This document shows, in pieces, positions 24,484 to 33,144 of a stretch of DNA of 33,207 nt (position 1 is the first letter of the stretch; each line of letters opens with the position of its first letter). A program made the translations under genes and the position numbers. The DNA comes from Candidatus Fimimorpha faecalis. Its GTDB lineage: Bacteria > Bacillota > Clostridia > Lachnospirales > Lachnospiraceae. A model generated the notes under the pieces. The model made no database searches and was not told where the DNA came from. It worked only from the letters and a program-made list of their open reading frames with translations. The DNA lies in contig DVHN01000199.1 in the NCBI GenBank assembly GCA_018712075.1, positions 1-33,207 on the forward strand, given 5' to 3'.

Positions 24484-26189
24484 TGGAAATACTAGATCTG
24501 GAAATGACTCATTTTGGAAAGTTCCATCATAAAAAACTGGCATTTCATTCTGGATTGAATGTAATTTATGGAGAAAATGAGGCTGGGAAATCAACGATTC
24601 ATGCTTTTATCCGTGGAATGCTGTTTGGAATGGAACGTCAAAGAGGACGGTTGATACGTTCGGATCGTTATAATAAATATGAACCATGGGATAACCATGG
24701 AGAATACTGTGGGGTAATGAGAATTCGTGTAAATGGTTCGATTTATCGGCTGGAACGAAGCTTTTTGAAGACCAACCGCAGTTTTCGACTCATTAATGAG
24801 ACAGCTGGAACAATGTTGGAACCAGCACAGACCCGTTTGGAAGATTTATTGGGAGGCATGACAGAAAATAGCTTTACAAGTACGGTTTGTATTGAACAAT
24901 TGAAATGTGCAACGGATGCAAGTCTAATTAATGAGTTACAGTGTTTTTTAAGTAATACAAGCAACACACAGAGTGCAGAGATTGACATGGCGGGTGCAAT
25001 TGCAAATTTAAAGACGCAGCGTCGTCGCTTAGAAAATCGTCTGTCTTCTACCGTTACGAAACGTTTGACGGAAAATCAAAATGAGCTCGATGAAAGAGAA
25101 AAAGAATTAGAACGCTTGAGAAAAGAAGAGGAAGAACGAAAAGAAGAACGTTTGGAATTGGGAAAGACATTGAATGATCGGAAAGAGCAGATTGTTTCTA
25201 TGAAGCGAGCTTATGAAGAAAAAAAGGAAGAGTTTCGCCAACGTTATGAAAAAGCTAGAGATGATTATCATGAATATTATATTAATACGTATGAATTAAA
25301 CAAAAAGAATGGAACAGGTGCAGTTCTAATTGGGTTAAGTTTATTTTTTGCATGTTTTGCGGGTTATTTATGGTGGATTAACTCGTTTCGAGGGTTTGTG
25401 CAGACAGTAACAATGATTTGTTTACTAGTTGCCGCTGTTGGATGTCTGGTTTCATCCTATTTTCAGCGGAAATATTTTTTAGCACAGCGAGAAAAGATAA
25501 AACAAAAAGTGGAAGAAAAGCAAGAAAAGAAAAAGCGCATGGAAGAATATGAAGATGACTATAAACGTTATAGTTCAGAATTTCAAGAGACGACGCCAGA
25601 TACTTATGTAGAATGTCTGGATCGGATCAAGGCAGTACAGGATGTGTTAAATCGAATTGACTGGGATAAAGAACGAAAAGAAGAAAATCGAATTATGCTT
25701 TTGAATGAACGAGAGCAGTTATTGGAACAAGAATCAGAAAACATAAAATTGCAACTGGATATTGATGCAATCACATTAGCAATGGAAACGATTCAAAAAT
25801 TAGCCGATAAGGTACAGAGAACTTTTGGTGTGGATTTAAATGAAGAAGCTTCCCGATTGCTGGAGAAAATTACAGGGGGAAAGTACCAAAGTATAGTTAT
25901 TCGAGATGATAGAAGCATTTTTTTGAATACATCAGATCGCTATGTTCCTTTAAGTGGAGTGAGTCGTGGTACAATGGAGCAAATTTATTTATGTATTCGG
26001 CTGGCTGCGGCGAAAATTTTATGGAAGGAAAACAATATTCCATTTTTATTTGACGATACGTTTGTGTTCTATGATGAGGAGCGATTGAGGCAGACGTTAG
26101 ATTTTTTAAGTACACTTCCCAATCAGATTATTTTATTCACAAGCCATAAAAGGGAATTAGAATATACGAAAATGCAAAGAAATACTTGA
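24483..26189 (+). CDS. YhaN/SbcC-like AAA ATPase with two membrane segments
   Basis: The protein has 568 residues. GENEAGKS at 30-37 is Walker A. A coiled coil runs from about 175 to 265. Two hydrophobic segments follow at 278-299 and 305-327, then a second coiled coil, and finally the C-terminal ATPase half with LSGVSRGTMEQI (signature) and FLFDDTFVFYDE (Walker B). This is an SMC-like layout in which the hinge or hook is replaced by a membrane hairpin; no CxxC zinc hook is present. It is shorter than Bacillus YhaN, which I recall as over 900 residues. The start is GTG, overlapping the nuclease stop. It probably anchors an Mre11-Rad50-like complex to the membrane. Confidence 0.85.
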   Translation: MEILDLEMTHFGKFHHKKLAFHSGLNVIYGENEAGKSTIHAFIRGMLFGMERQRGRLIRSDRYNKYEPWDNHGEYCGVMRIRVNGSIYRLERSFLKTNRSFRLINETAGTMLEPAQTRLEDLLGGMTENSFTSTVCIEQLKCATDASLINELQCFLSNTSNTQSAEIDMAGAIANLKTQRRRLENRLSSTVTKRLTENQNELDEREKELERLRKEEEERKEERLELGKTLNDRKEQIVSMKRAYEEKKEEFRQRYEKARDDYHEYYINTYELNKKNGTGAVLIGLSLFFACFAGYLWWINSFRGFVQTVTMICLLVAAVGCLVSSYFQRKYFLAQREKIKQKVEEKQEKKKRMEEYEDDYKRYSSEFQETTPDTYVECLDRIKAVQDVLNRIDWDKERKEENRIMLLNEREQLLEQESENIKLQLDIDAITLAMETIQKLADKVQRTFGVDLNEEASRLLEKITGGKYQSIVIRDDRSIFLNTSDRYVPLSGVSRGTMEQIYLCIRLAAAKILWKENNIPFLFDDTFVFYDEERLRQTLDFLSTLPNQIILFTSHKRELEYTKMQRNT

Positions 26190-26214
26190 TTTTATTAAAT
26201 TTTTTTTGTAGAAT
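26186..26214 (+). promoter_or_regulatory. Promoter of the ABC-F gene
   Basis: TTGATT at 26,186-26,191, 17 bp, then TAGAAT at 26,209-26,214. The -35 box overlaps the stop codon of the upstream ATPase gene. Confidence 0.65.
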
Positions 26215-26250
26215 GGGTACGATAATAGAGAGAAAGAAAGGCTGTTCGAT

Positions 26251-27885
26251 ATGATTAGTGCAAATGGAATCACCTTGCGTCTTGGAAAGAAGGCGTTATT
26301 TGAAGATGTAAATATTAAATTTACAGAAGGTAACTGTTATGGAATTATTGGTGCGAACGGTGCTGGAAAGTCCACATTTTTAAAGATTTTATCTGGCCAG
26401 CTCGAACCAACAAATGGTTCTGTTGTTATTACACCAGGACAGCGTTTATCTGTGCTGGAACAGGATCACTTTAAGTATGACGATCAAGTAGTATTAGATA
26501 CAGTAATGATGGGAAATGCTCGTCTTTTTGAAATTATGAAAGAAAAAGACGCTATTTATGCAAAAGAAGACTTTACAGAAGAAGATGGAATTCGTGCGAG
26601 TGAATTAGAGGGCGAATTTGCAATGATGAACGGATGGGAAGCAGAGTCAGATGCAGCATCCTTATTAAATGGTTTAGGAATTGAGACAGAACTTCATTAT
26701 AAGATGATGAAGGACTTGGAAGGTAATGATAAAGTAAAAGTATTATTGGCACGTGCATTGTTTGGTAATCCAGATATTTTACTTATGGACGAGCCAACAA
26801 ACCATTTGGATTTGGCAGCGATTAACTGGTTGGAAGAGTTTTTAATTAACTTTGAAAATACGGTTATTGTTGTATCCCATGACCGTTATTTCCTGAATAA
26901 AGTATGTACGCATATTGCGGATATTGACTACGCTAAAATCCAATTATATTCTGGAAACTATGATTTCTGGTATGAGTCGAGTCAGCTTATGATTAAGCAG
27001 ATGAAAGAAGCGAATCGGAAAAAAGAAGAAAAGATTAAAGAATTGCAGGAATTTATTCAGCGTTTCTCTGCAAATGCTTCTAAATCGAAGCAGGCAACTT
27101 CCCGTAAGCGTGCATTGGAAAAGATTCAGTTAGATGATATCCGTCCATCTTCCAGAAAGTATCCATATATTGACTTTCGTCCAGACCGCAGCATTGGAAA
27201 TGAAGTATTGACCGTAGATGGAATTACAAAGACAATTGACGGTGTAAAGGTGCTGGATAATGTTTCGTTTGTTTTAAATCATGATGATAAAGTAGCATTT
27301 GTCGGTTCCAATGAAATTGCAAAAACGACATTATTTAAAATTTTAATGGGAGAAATGGAGCCAGATTCTGGTACGTATAAATGGGGAGTAACAACTTCCC
27401 AGGCATATTTCCCACTGGATTATTCGGATGAATTTGACAATGACTTAGTGATTTATGACTGGTTACAGCAATACTCTCCAGTAAAGGATATTACTTATGT
27501 AAGAGGTTTCCTTGGCAGAATGCTATTTGCGGGAGAAGATGGAGCGAAAAAAGTAAATGTTCTTTCTGGAGGAGAGAAGGTTCGCTGTTTATTATCCAAA
27601 ATGATGATTTCAGGTGCAAACGTTTTGATTTTTGATGAACCAACGAACCATTTGGATATGGAGTCCATTACTGCATTGAACAATGGTATGATTAAGTTCC
27701 CAGGCGTAATTTTATTCACTTCCCGTGACCATCAGATTGTTCAGACAACTGCAAATCGTATCATTGAATTATTGCCAGGCGGATATATTGATAAGATTAC
27801 AACGTATGATGAGTACCTTGCAAGTGATGAGATGGCAATGAAACGTCAGATATATTCGGTAAATGAATCGGACGAAGACAACTAA
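26251..27885 (+). CDS. ABC-F family ATPase (YkpA/YbiT-like ribosome-associated)
   Basis: The 544-residue protein has two ABC domains and no membrane segment, joined by the charged linker typical of ABC-F (KEANRKKEEKIKELQEFIQRF). Domain 1 has a normal Walker A, GANGAGKST, and MDEPTNHLD, but its signature is degenerate (DLEGNDKVKV). Domain 2 has a degenerate Walker A, GSNEIAKTT, but a normal signature, LSGGEKVR, and FDEPTNHLD. In a head-to-tail pair this gives one intact and one altered ATP site. ABC-F proteins bind the ribosome E site and help with stalled translation or antibiotic resistance. This one looks like a housekeeping type rather than a resistance type. Confidence 0.92.
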   Translation: MISANGITLRLGKKALFEDVNIKFTEGNCYGIIGANGAGKSTFLKILSGQLEPTNGSVVITPGQRLSVLEQDHFKYDDQVVLDTVMMGNARLFEIMKEKDAIYAKEDFTEEDGIRASELEGEFAMMNGWEAESDAASLLNGLGIETELHYKMMKDLEGNDKVKVLLARALFGNPDILLMDEPTNHLDLAAINWLEEFLINFENTVIVVSHDRYFLNKVCTHIADIDYAKIQLYSGNYDFWYESSQLMIKQMKEANRKKEEKIKELQEFIQRFSANASKSKQATSRKRALEKIQLDDIRPSSRKYPYIDFRPDRSIGNEVLTVDGITKTIDGVKVLDNVSFVLNHDDKVAFVGSNEIAKTTLFKILMGEMEPDSGTYKWGVTTSQAYFPLDYSDEFDNDLVIYDWLQQYSPVKDITYVRGFLGRMLFAGEDGAKKVNVLSGGEKVRCLLSKMMISGANVLIFDEPTNHLDMESITALNNGMIKFPGVILFTSRDHQIVQTTANRIIELLPGGYIDKITTYDEYLASDEMAMKRQIYSVNESDEDN

Positions 27886-27903
27886 AAAGGTTTGGTGTAG
27901 ATT

Positions 27904-28575
27904 ATGACCTCACTGTGGTTAAAAATAATTGCAGTGACATCTATGATTGTGGATCATATAGGGGCAGTTTTTTTTCCGTACTATATGGTCCATATTTTTG
28001 GAGTCACTTTCTATCCTTTGCGGACAATTGGTCGCTTAGCGTTTCCAATTTATTGTTTTTTATTGATTGAAGGGATTTGTCATACCTCAAACTGGAAAAA
28101 ATATGCAGTTCGTTTAGGAGTGTTAGCATTGTTATCTGAGATTCCGTTTGATTTGGCATTGTTCGGAAGAATTACATTGCAGCATCAAAATGTATTTTTT
28201 ACATTGTTATTTGGACTGTTAACTGTTCAATTTGATTTAATTTACAAGAAAAAAGGAAACTACATAGGCGGATTGATTGCTTTTCTGGCTGCTTGTTTCG
28301 TGGCACAAATGATGAAAACGGATTATGGCGCAATAGGCATTGTTTTAATTATGATGTGTTATTATTGGAGGAAGCAGCTGACGTTGCTGGCATTGGGCAT
28401 TTTAGGCATTGGTTTTTATGTGGGAATGTCACAGCCATTTGGAGTGTTTGCAATTATTCCAATCTATTTTTATAATGGAAAACAAGGATATCGGAATAAG
28501 GCAATTCAATTATTATGGTATTTGATTTATCCAATTCATTTAACACTGATAGCAGTAATAGCATTATTAAGATAG
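27904..28575 (+). CDS. TraX family membrane protein
   Basis: The 223-residue protein is highly hydrophobic with about seven or eight transmembrane segments. LKIIAVTSMIVDHIGAVFF and RTIGRLAFPIYCFLLIEG near the start, and EIPFDLALFG near 80, are the TraX hallmarks. F-plasmid TraX acetylates pilin; chromosomal Firmicute members are acyltransferase-like proteins of unknown substrate, probably acting on cell-surface molecules. It begins 18 bp after the ABC-F gene and is followed by a small membrane protein gene after 10 bp, so the three may share a transcript. Confidence 0.88.
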   Translation: MTSLWLKIIAVTSMIVDHIGAVFFPYYMVHIFGVTFYPLRTIGRLAFPIYCFLLIEGICHTSNWKKYAVRLGVLALLSEIPFDLALFGRITLQHQNVFFTLLFGLLTVQFDLIYKKKGNYIGGLIAFLAACFVAQMMKTDYGAIGIVLIMMCYYWRKQLTLLALGILGIGFYVGMSQPFGVFAIIPIYFYNGKQGYRNKAIQLLWYLIYPIHLTLIAVIALLR

Positions 28576-28585
28576 GAATGATGAT

Positions 28586-28786
28586 ATGGAATATATTTAT
28601 ATTATTATATTATTAATAGTTGGTACAATTATGATTGTAAACCCAGAATTGCTTTGGAAAATTGAGCATATTTTTACAGTTAAAAATGGAGAACCAACAG
28701 AACTGTATATGGCTTTTACCCGTATTGTTGGTGTATTGTTGGTATGTGTGACGATTGTTATAACAGTAGCTTTATTTTTCCAATAG
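28586..28786 (+). CDS. Small two-helix membrane protein (DUF6199-like)
   Basis: This 66-residue protein has hydrophobic segments at about 3-19 and 45-65 around a polar loop (PELLWKIEHIFTVKNGEPTE). The loop pattern and length resemble DUF6199; I rely on memory of that family, so the name is tentative. It is the last gene before a strong terminator and probably shares the TraX transcript. Function unknown. Confidence 0.75.
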   Translation: MEYIYIIILLIVGTIMIVNPELLWKIEHIFTVKNGEPTELYMAFTRIVGVLLVCVTIVITVALFFQ

Positions 28787-28810
28787 ATGAAAGATAATCC
28801 GTTTTTATAT

Positions 28811-28859
28811 AAATGCTAGAATTCTTTATTAGCGAAGAGTTCTGGCATTTATTTTTTTG
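28811..28859 (+). terminator. Rho-independent terminator
   Basis: AAATGCTAGAATTCTT at 28,811-28,826 pairs with AAGAGTTCTGGCATTT at 28,835-28,850 (two wobbles) and is followed by ATTTTTTTG. It ends the ABC-F/TraX/small protein unit. Confidence 0.9.
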
Positions 28860-28972
28860 TGAATAGCCGTCAATCTGTAATGACAGGCTTACTAATTTCA
28901 TACCAAAATACAGCAAGATTTAAGAAAAAAAGGTTTTAATGTGTAGATGAAGGACAAAGAAATTTGAAAAAT

Positions 28973-29028
28973 TTTACATAAAATTTACATAAAACAACCA
29001 CGGAAAAGTCACAAACAAAATTTATAGT
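28973..29028 (+). promoter_or_regulatory. Candidate PhoP box and promoter of the polyphosphate/CotH cluster
   Basis: TTTACA occurs at 28,973-28,978 and 28,984-28,989, exactly 11 bp apart (one DNA turn), as in Gram-positive PhoP boxes built from TT[AT]ACA repeats. TATAGT at 29,023-29,028 is a likely -10 with no -35, as expected for an activated promoter. The VTC gene starts 53 bp further on. The link to phosphate fits the gene product. Confidence 0.55.
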
Positions 29029-29080
29029 TATCATAGATCGAACGAAACTCGGATAGTGAGCGAAGGAAGGGAGGTATAGA

Positions 29081-29755
29081 ATGGAGTTTCGGCATGAATA
29101 TAAGTATTACATTAATTATGGAGATTATATTGTTTTGCGGCAGCGATTGAGAGCAGTATTACAATCTGATCCTCATGCAGACGAAAATGGAGAATATCAT
29201 ATCCGTAGTTTATACTTTGATAATTATTCAGATAAAGCATTGAGAGAAAAACTGGACGGTGTAAATATACGGGAAAAGTTTCGAATTCGTTATTATAATC
29301 ACGATTTGAATGTAATCTTATTAGAGAAGAAAAGTAAGATAAACGGGCTATGCAATAAACAATCGGTAAACATTACAAAAGAACAGGCGCAAAAAATAAT
29401 TCATGGTGAAATTGAATGGATGGGGAAGAGCAAAGAGCATCTTTTGGTGGAGTTATATGCTAAGATGTGTTATGAGCAGCTGCGTCCAAAAGTAATTGTA
29501 GATTATACTAGAGAGCCATTTATTTTCCCAGCAGGAAATGTGAGAATAACATTGGATCGGGATATTCGTACAGGATTGTCGGATGTTGATGCACTAAATC
29601 CAGATGTTATAACAATTCCGGCAGGGGATGCGAAGATACTTTTAGAAGTAAAGTATGATGCGTTTTTGCCAACTGTTGTACGGGATATTTTGCAGCTCAA
29701 TGATAGAAGAGCAAATGCATTTTCTAAATATGCTTCATGTAGAATGTATGGATAG
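29081..29755 (+). CDS. VTC-domain polyphosphate polymerase
   Basis: The 224-residue protein has the VTC triphosphate-tunnel fold found in yeast Vtc4, which makes polyphosphate from ATP. Conserved basic and acidic tunnel residues are visible in order: RHEYKYYI at the start, IRSLYFDN, KFRIRYYN, LLEKKSK, RPKVIVDYTREPF, ITLDRDIRTG, LLEVKYD and the closing KYASCR. The length is normal for the bacterial single-domain form. It has no membrane segment, but DUF4956 encoded next would supply one. The ribosome site is GGGAGG. The VTC, DUF4956 and CotH genes in this order are common in Lachnospiraceae. Confidence 0.9.
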   Translation: MEFRHEYKYYINYGDYIVLRQRLRAVLQSDPHADENGEYHIRSLYFDNYSDKALREKLDGVNIREKFRIRYYNHDLNVILLEKKSKINGLCNKQSVNITKEQAQKIIHGEIEWMGKSKEHLLVELYAKMCYEQLRPKVIVDYTREPFIFPAGNVRITLDRDIRTGLSDVDALNPDVITIPAGDAKILLEVKYDAFLPTVVRDILQLNDRRANAFSKYASCRMYG

Positions 29756-29808
29756 AGGGTAGAGCGTGAAAAGCTTAGTAGTAAGAAGAAAAGAGAAGGA
29801 GTAAAACG

Positions 29809-30498
29809 ATGAGTTTAACAGCAGCAATATCATTTCAGGATATTTTTAAATCCAATTTTTTAGAAAATAGTTCCAGTGTATCAATTATCGACATGGTAAT
29901 TGGAATTATCCTTGCATTTGGAATTGGGGTTTTAATTTTCTTTATCTATAAGAAGACTTATGCAGGAGTTATGTATTCGGAAAGCTTTGGCGTTTCGTTA
30001 ATTGCAATGACGATGATTACGACCGTTGTAATTATGGCAGTAACAAGTAATGTAGTATTATCACTTGGTATGGTTGGTGCATTGTCCATTGTACGTTTTC
30101 GTACTGCAATTAAAGAGCCAGTGGACATTGCGTTTTTATTCTGGTCGATTGCAGTTGGGATCGTACTTGCTGCTGGAATGATTCCATTGGCAGTATTTGG
30201 CAGTATAATGATTGGAATTGTACTACTTATCTTTTGCAATAAAAAAACACATGCTCATCCATATATTATGGTAGTGCGATGCATGAATAAAAAAGCAGAA
30301 GATAGTGTGAAAAAATTTTTGGATAATCAAGTAGAAAAGTGCGTATTAAAGAGTAAGACAGTGACAAAGGGGATGATTGAAGTAAATTATGAGATTCGTC
30401 TTAAAAAGGATAATACTGATTTTGTAAATCAGGTAGCCAATATGAATCAGGTAGAAAGTGCTGTTATGGTAAGCTATAATGGAGATTATATGAGTTAA
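29809..30498 (+). CDS. DUF4956 membrane protein
   Basis: The 229-residue protein has about four transmembrane segments between residues 25 and 145 (IIDMVIGIILAFGIGVLIFF first) and a cytoplasmic C-terminal domain with alternating strands and helices (VEKCVLKSKTVTKGMIEVNY). VRFRTAIKEPVDIAFLFW between segments is a strongly conserved DUF4956 block. It lies between the VTC and CotH genes and probably anchors the polymerase or moves its product across the membrane, as the membrane domain of the yeast VTC complex does. That role is inference. Confidence 0.88.
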   Translation: MSLTAAISFQDIFKSNFLENSSSVSIIDMVIGIILAFGIGVLIFFIYKKTYAGVMYSESFGVSLIAMTMITTVVIMAVTSNVVLSLGMVGALSIVRFRTAIKEPVDIAFLFWSIAVGIVLAAGMIPLAVFGSIMIGIVLLIFCNKKTHAHPYIMVVRCMNKKAEDSVKKFLDNQVEKCVLKSKTVTKGMIEVNYEIRLKKDNTDFVNQVANMNQVESAVMVSYNGDYMS

Positions 30499-30507
30499 GG
30501 AGAATGT

Positions 30508-32424
30508 ATGATAAGAAACAAATATACGGATATCGTTTGCACGATTATCATAGTTCTATCTCTCATTATCACAGTAGTATTTATGAATGGAGAAGCATTT
30601 GGAATTCAGAAATCAGAATATACAGTCGGATACGAAAATCGATTATTTAATACAGATGTCGTGCATACAGTAGATATTGTTGTAGATGAGTCGGATTGGC
30701 AAACGATGTTGGATGAGGCAACGGCGGAAGAATATATTAAATGTAATATAGTGATTGATGGAGAATCCTATAAAAATGTTGCAATTCGTCCAAAAGGAAA
30801 TTCTTCTCTTGCTCAAGTTGCCGCTTCTGATTCAGATCGCTATAGCTTTAAAATTGAATTTGATCATTATAATGATTCTCTCAACTATTATGGATTGGAT
30901 AAGTTATGTTTGAATAATTCCATACAAGATAATACGTATATGAAAGATTTTGTTTCATATCAGATGATGCAGGAGGTAGGAGCAGATGGGCCTCTTTGTA
31001 GTTTTGCATGGATTACAGTGAATGGACAGGATTGGGGACTTTATCTTGCAGTAGAGGGAATCGAGGAGGGATTTGCGCAAAGAAACTACGGATCTGATTA
31101 TGGTGCCATTTATAAGCCAGATAATATGGATATGAATGGAGGAAAACCAGATATGGGGGAAATGCCCGACTTAGATCAGATGAAAGATCAGAAAACAGAT
31201 CAAATGCCACAAGAGGAAGAAACATCTTCACAGATACCAGAGGATCAAAGTAATCGTGCAGAACAAAATTCTATTTCAAATTTAGAAAGTCAGGCCAGTG
31301 ATCAAAGTAATTGGAACGAACAATCACAGGCTGTACAAGGAGCAGAAATTCAAAGTGATGCAAACCAAAATGTCCCATCTTCTCAGGCACAGGATAATAC
31401 ACAAGCAAGTGAAGAAATAGAGCAGCCTCAGATGCCGGAAGGTTTCGGAAAGGATGGAGAAGGAGGCGGAATGTTTGGCCCAGGAGGCGGCGGTATGCAT
31501 TTTGGAAGTGATGCAGTAAAATTACTGTACAGTGATGATGAAATTGACAGCTATGCAGATATTTTTGATAATACGGTTATGGATGTAACTAATGCAGATA
31601 AGAAACGTTTGATTGCTTCGATAAAACAGCTAAATGAAGGAGAAAATATTTCGGAAGTAGTAGATACCGATGAAGTAATTCGCTATTTTGTTGCCCACAA
31701 TTTTGTATTAAATGGGGATAGTTATACAGGAATGATGGTTCATAATTATTATTTAAGAGAAAAAGATGGAAAGATGTCAATGATTGCATGGGATTATAAT
31801 CTGGCATTTGGAGGCATGTCTATGAGAAAAACAACGGCAGGAGTGGATCAGGCAACTGCACTTGTAAATTCTCCAATTGATTCTCCTGTGGAAGACGGAG
31901 ATATGGATTCCAGACCAATGATTTCTTGGATTTTTAATAATGAGGAATATTTGAATCAATATCATTCCGTATTTAGTGAATTTATTACTTCTTATTTTGA
32001 CAGTGGAAAATTTGAGCAGTTATACGATAAGACAATCGCTTTAATTTCCCCTTATGTGGAAAAAGATCCTACTGCATTTTGTACGTATGAAGAATTTCAA
32101 CAAGCTGCTCAATATTTGAAAGAGTTTTGCATTCTTCGTGCACAAAGCATTAAAGGACAATTAAATGGAAGTATTCCTTCTACAAGCGAAGGACAGGAAG
32201 CGAATCCTTCTACATTAATTAATGCTTCTTCGATTGATATTGATGCAATGGGAACACAAAATGGAGGAGGATTTGGAAATGAAAACGGAGGAATGCCGCC
32301 ATTTGATTTTGAGAATGGAGAAATGCCATCGTTTGATTTTGAGAATGGAGAAGTACCATCGTTTAATACCGAAAACAGTCCCTCTGTTTTAAATCCAGGG
32401 AGTGGTACTGAAATAAAAGAATAG
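30508..32424 (+). CDS. Membrane-anchored CotH kinase family protein
   Basis: The 638-residue protein starts with a signal anchor (IVCTIIIVLSLIITVVFM), so the rest is extracytoplasmic. CotH features include VAIRPKGNSSLAQ near 91-103 and MIAWDYNLAFGG near 426-437, whose aspartate should bind the metal-ATP of this atypical kinase. Between them, residues 205-330 form an acidic Q/S/N/E-rich insert without predicted fold. The C-terminus carries three 10-residue repeats (FDFENGEMPS type), with a 30-bp DNA repeat at 32,302-32,361. CotH proteins phosphorylate other surface proteins in sporulating bacilli. The role outside spores is unclear, but the gene is always near VTC/DUF4956 here. The last gene of its unit. 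Confidence 0.9.
   Translation: MIRNKYTDIVCTIIIVLSLIITVVFMNGEAFGIQKSEYTVGYENRLFNTDVVHTVDIVVDESDWQTMLDEATAEEYIKCNIVIDGESYKNVAIRPKGNSSLAQVAASDSDRYSFKIEFDHYNDSLNYYGLDKLCLNNSIQDNTYMKDFVSYQMMQEVGADGPLCSFAWITVNGQDWGLYLAVEGIEEGFAQRNYGSDYGAIYKPDNMDMNGGKPDMGEMPDLDQMKDQKTDQMPQEEETSSQIPEDQSNRAEQNSISNLESQASDQSNWNEQSQAVQGAEIQSDANQNVPSSQAQDNTQASEEIEQPQMPEGFGKDGEGGGMFGPGGGGMHFGSDAVKLLYSDDEIDSYADIFDNTVMDVTNADKKRLIASIKQLNEGENISEVVDTDEVIRYFVAHNFVLNGDSYTGMMVHNYYLREKDGKMSMIAWDYNLAFGGMSMRKTTAGVDQATALVNSPIDSPVEDGDMDSRPMISWIFNNEEYLNQYHSVFSEFITSYFDSGKFEQLYDKTIALISPYVEKDPTAFCTYEEFQQAAQYLKEFCILRAQSIKGQLNGSIPSTSEGQEANPSTLINASSIDIDAMGTQNGGGFGNENGGMPPFDFENGEMPSFDFENGEVPSFNTENSPSVLNPGSGTEIKE
32302..32361 (+). repeat. Tandem 30-bp repeat in the CotH gene
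   Basis: Two near-identical 30-bp units begin at 32,302 and 32,332, with a third decayed copy after. In frame they encode FDFENGEMPS, FDFENGEVPS and a divergent third copy. Such repeats can change in number between strains. Confidence 0.85.
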
Positions 32425-32432
32425 ATAAAAAT

Positions 32433-32475
32433 AGCAGGGATGATTTCTAGTTTAGAATAGTCCCTGCTTTGGTTT
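32433..32475. terminator. Bidirectional terminator between cotH and thiT
   Basis: AGCAGGGA at 32,433-32,440 pairs with TCCCTGCT at 32,461-32,468, with an inner TTCT/AGAA pair. TTTGGTTTTT follows on the plus strand and TATTTTTAT on the minus strand. The two genes converge here. Confidence 0.88.
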
Positions 32476-33144
32476 TTAGGAGCTTAAAGCCATTTTCTTT
32501 ATCATACGGAAAGAATGTTGAACAGGAGGCAATAGCATAACAATGCTTGTTAGAACTGCTTCTGTTCCCATATATGCACCGTTGTATAATAAAGAATATA
32601 AAACTGGGTTCAAGCCTTCTGGAGCATAGGTGGCAAAAAAGATACATCCAGAAAGTGTTGAAAATAAGTATCTTCCTAATATTCCGACCCAATACCCGAT
32701 AATTAAACCATGTTTTTGATTGGTAAATAATCCCGATAATCCAAGGGCTCCAAATGCAAATATGTAATCGAATAGCATTTGTGGAATACTTAGAATATAA
32801 GGGTCTAAAATAAGTTGGAGAATTCCGTATGCAACTGCGGTTGTTAATCCAATTGAAAGACCGTACCAATAGCCAACTAGGGTAATAAACATCATACTTA
32901 GTAATGTAACGGAGCCCCCATAAGGCATTTTCAAAATAGTAATCATACTTGTTACCGTTGCAAGTGCGATTGAAACAGCGGAAAAGACCATTGGTTTTGT
33001 CTCAAAATGATTGGATTTTTTCTTGCGGAAAAGAGATGCAATCACAATAAGAATAAGAAATAATGCGATAAAGACGAGATATCCACCTGGCTGTAAGATC
33101 CAGGATTCACCGTCCGATGATTTGGTCACAAAAAATGAAAGCAT
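32476..33144 (-). CDS. thiT: Energy-coupling-factor thiamine transporter substrate subunit ThiT
   Basis: ThiT binds thiamine outside the cell and works with a shared ECF motor. The 222-residue protein has about six or seven transmembrane helices. MPYGGSVTLLSMMFI near 73-87, YWYGLSIGLTTAVAYGILQL and the DPYILSIPQMLFDYIFAFGALG block near 115-136 are the conserved ThiT core that lines the substrate pocket. The ATG at 33,144 follows AGGAGGAAC. Genes of this family are often under a TPP riboswitch. Only 63 bp of upstream sequence is visible and it does not contain the conserved TPP core, so the riboswitch, if any, lies outside the window. Confidence 0.9.
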   Translation of the reverse strand: MLSFFVTKSSDGESWILQPGGYLVFIALFLILIVIASLFRKKKSNHFETKPMVFSAVSIALATVTSMITILKMPYGGSVTLLSMMFITLVGYWYGLSIGLTTAVAYGILQLILDPYILSIPQMLFDYIFAFGALGLSGLFTNQKHGLIIGYWVGILGRYLFSTLSGCIFFATYAPEGLNPVLYSLLYNGAYMGTEAVLTSIVMLLPPVQHSFRMIKKMALSS

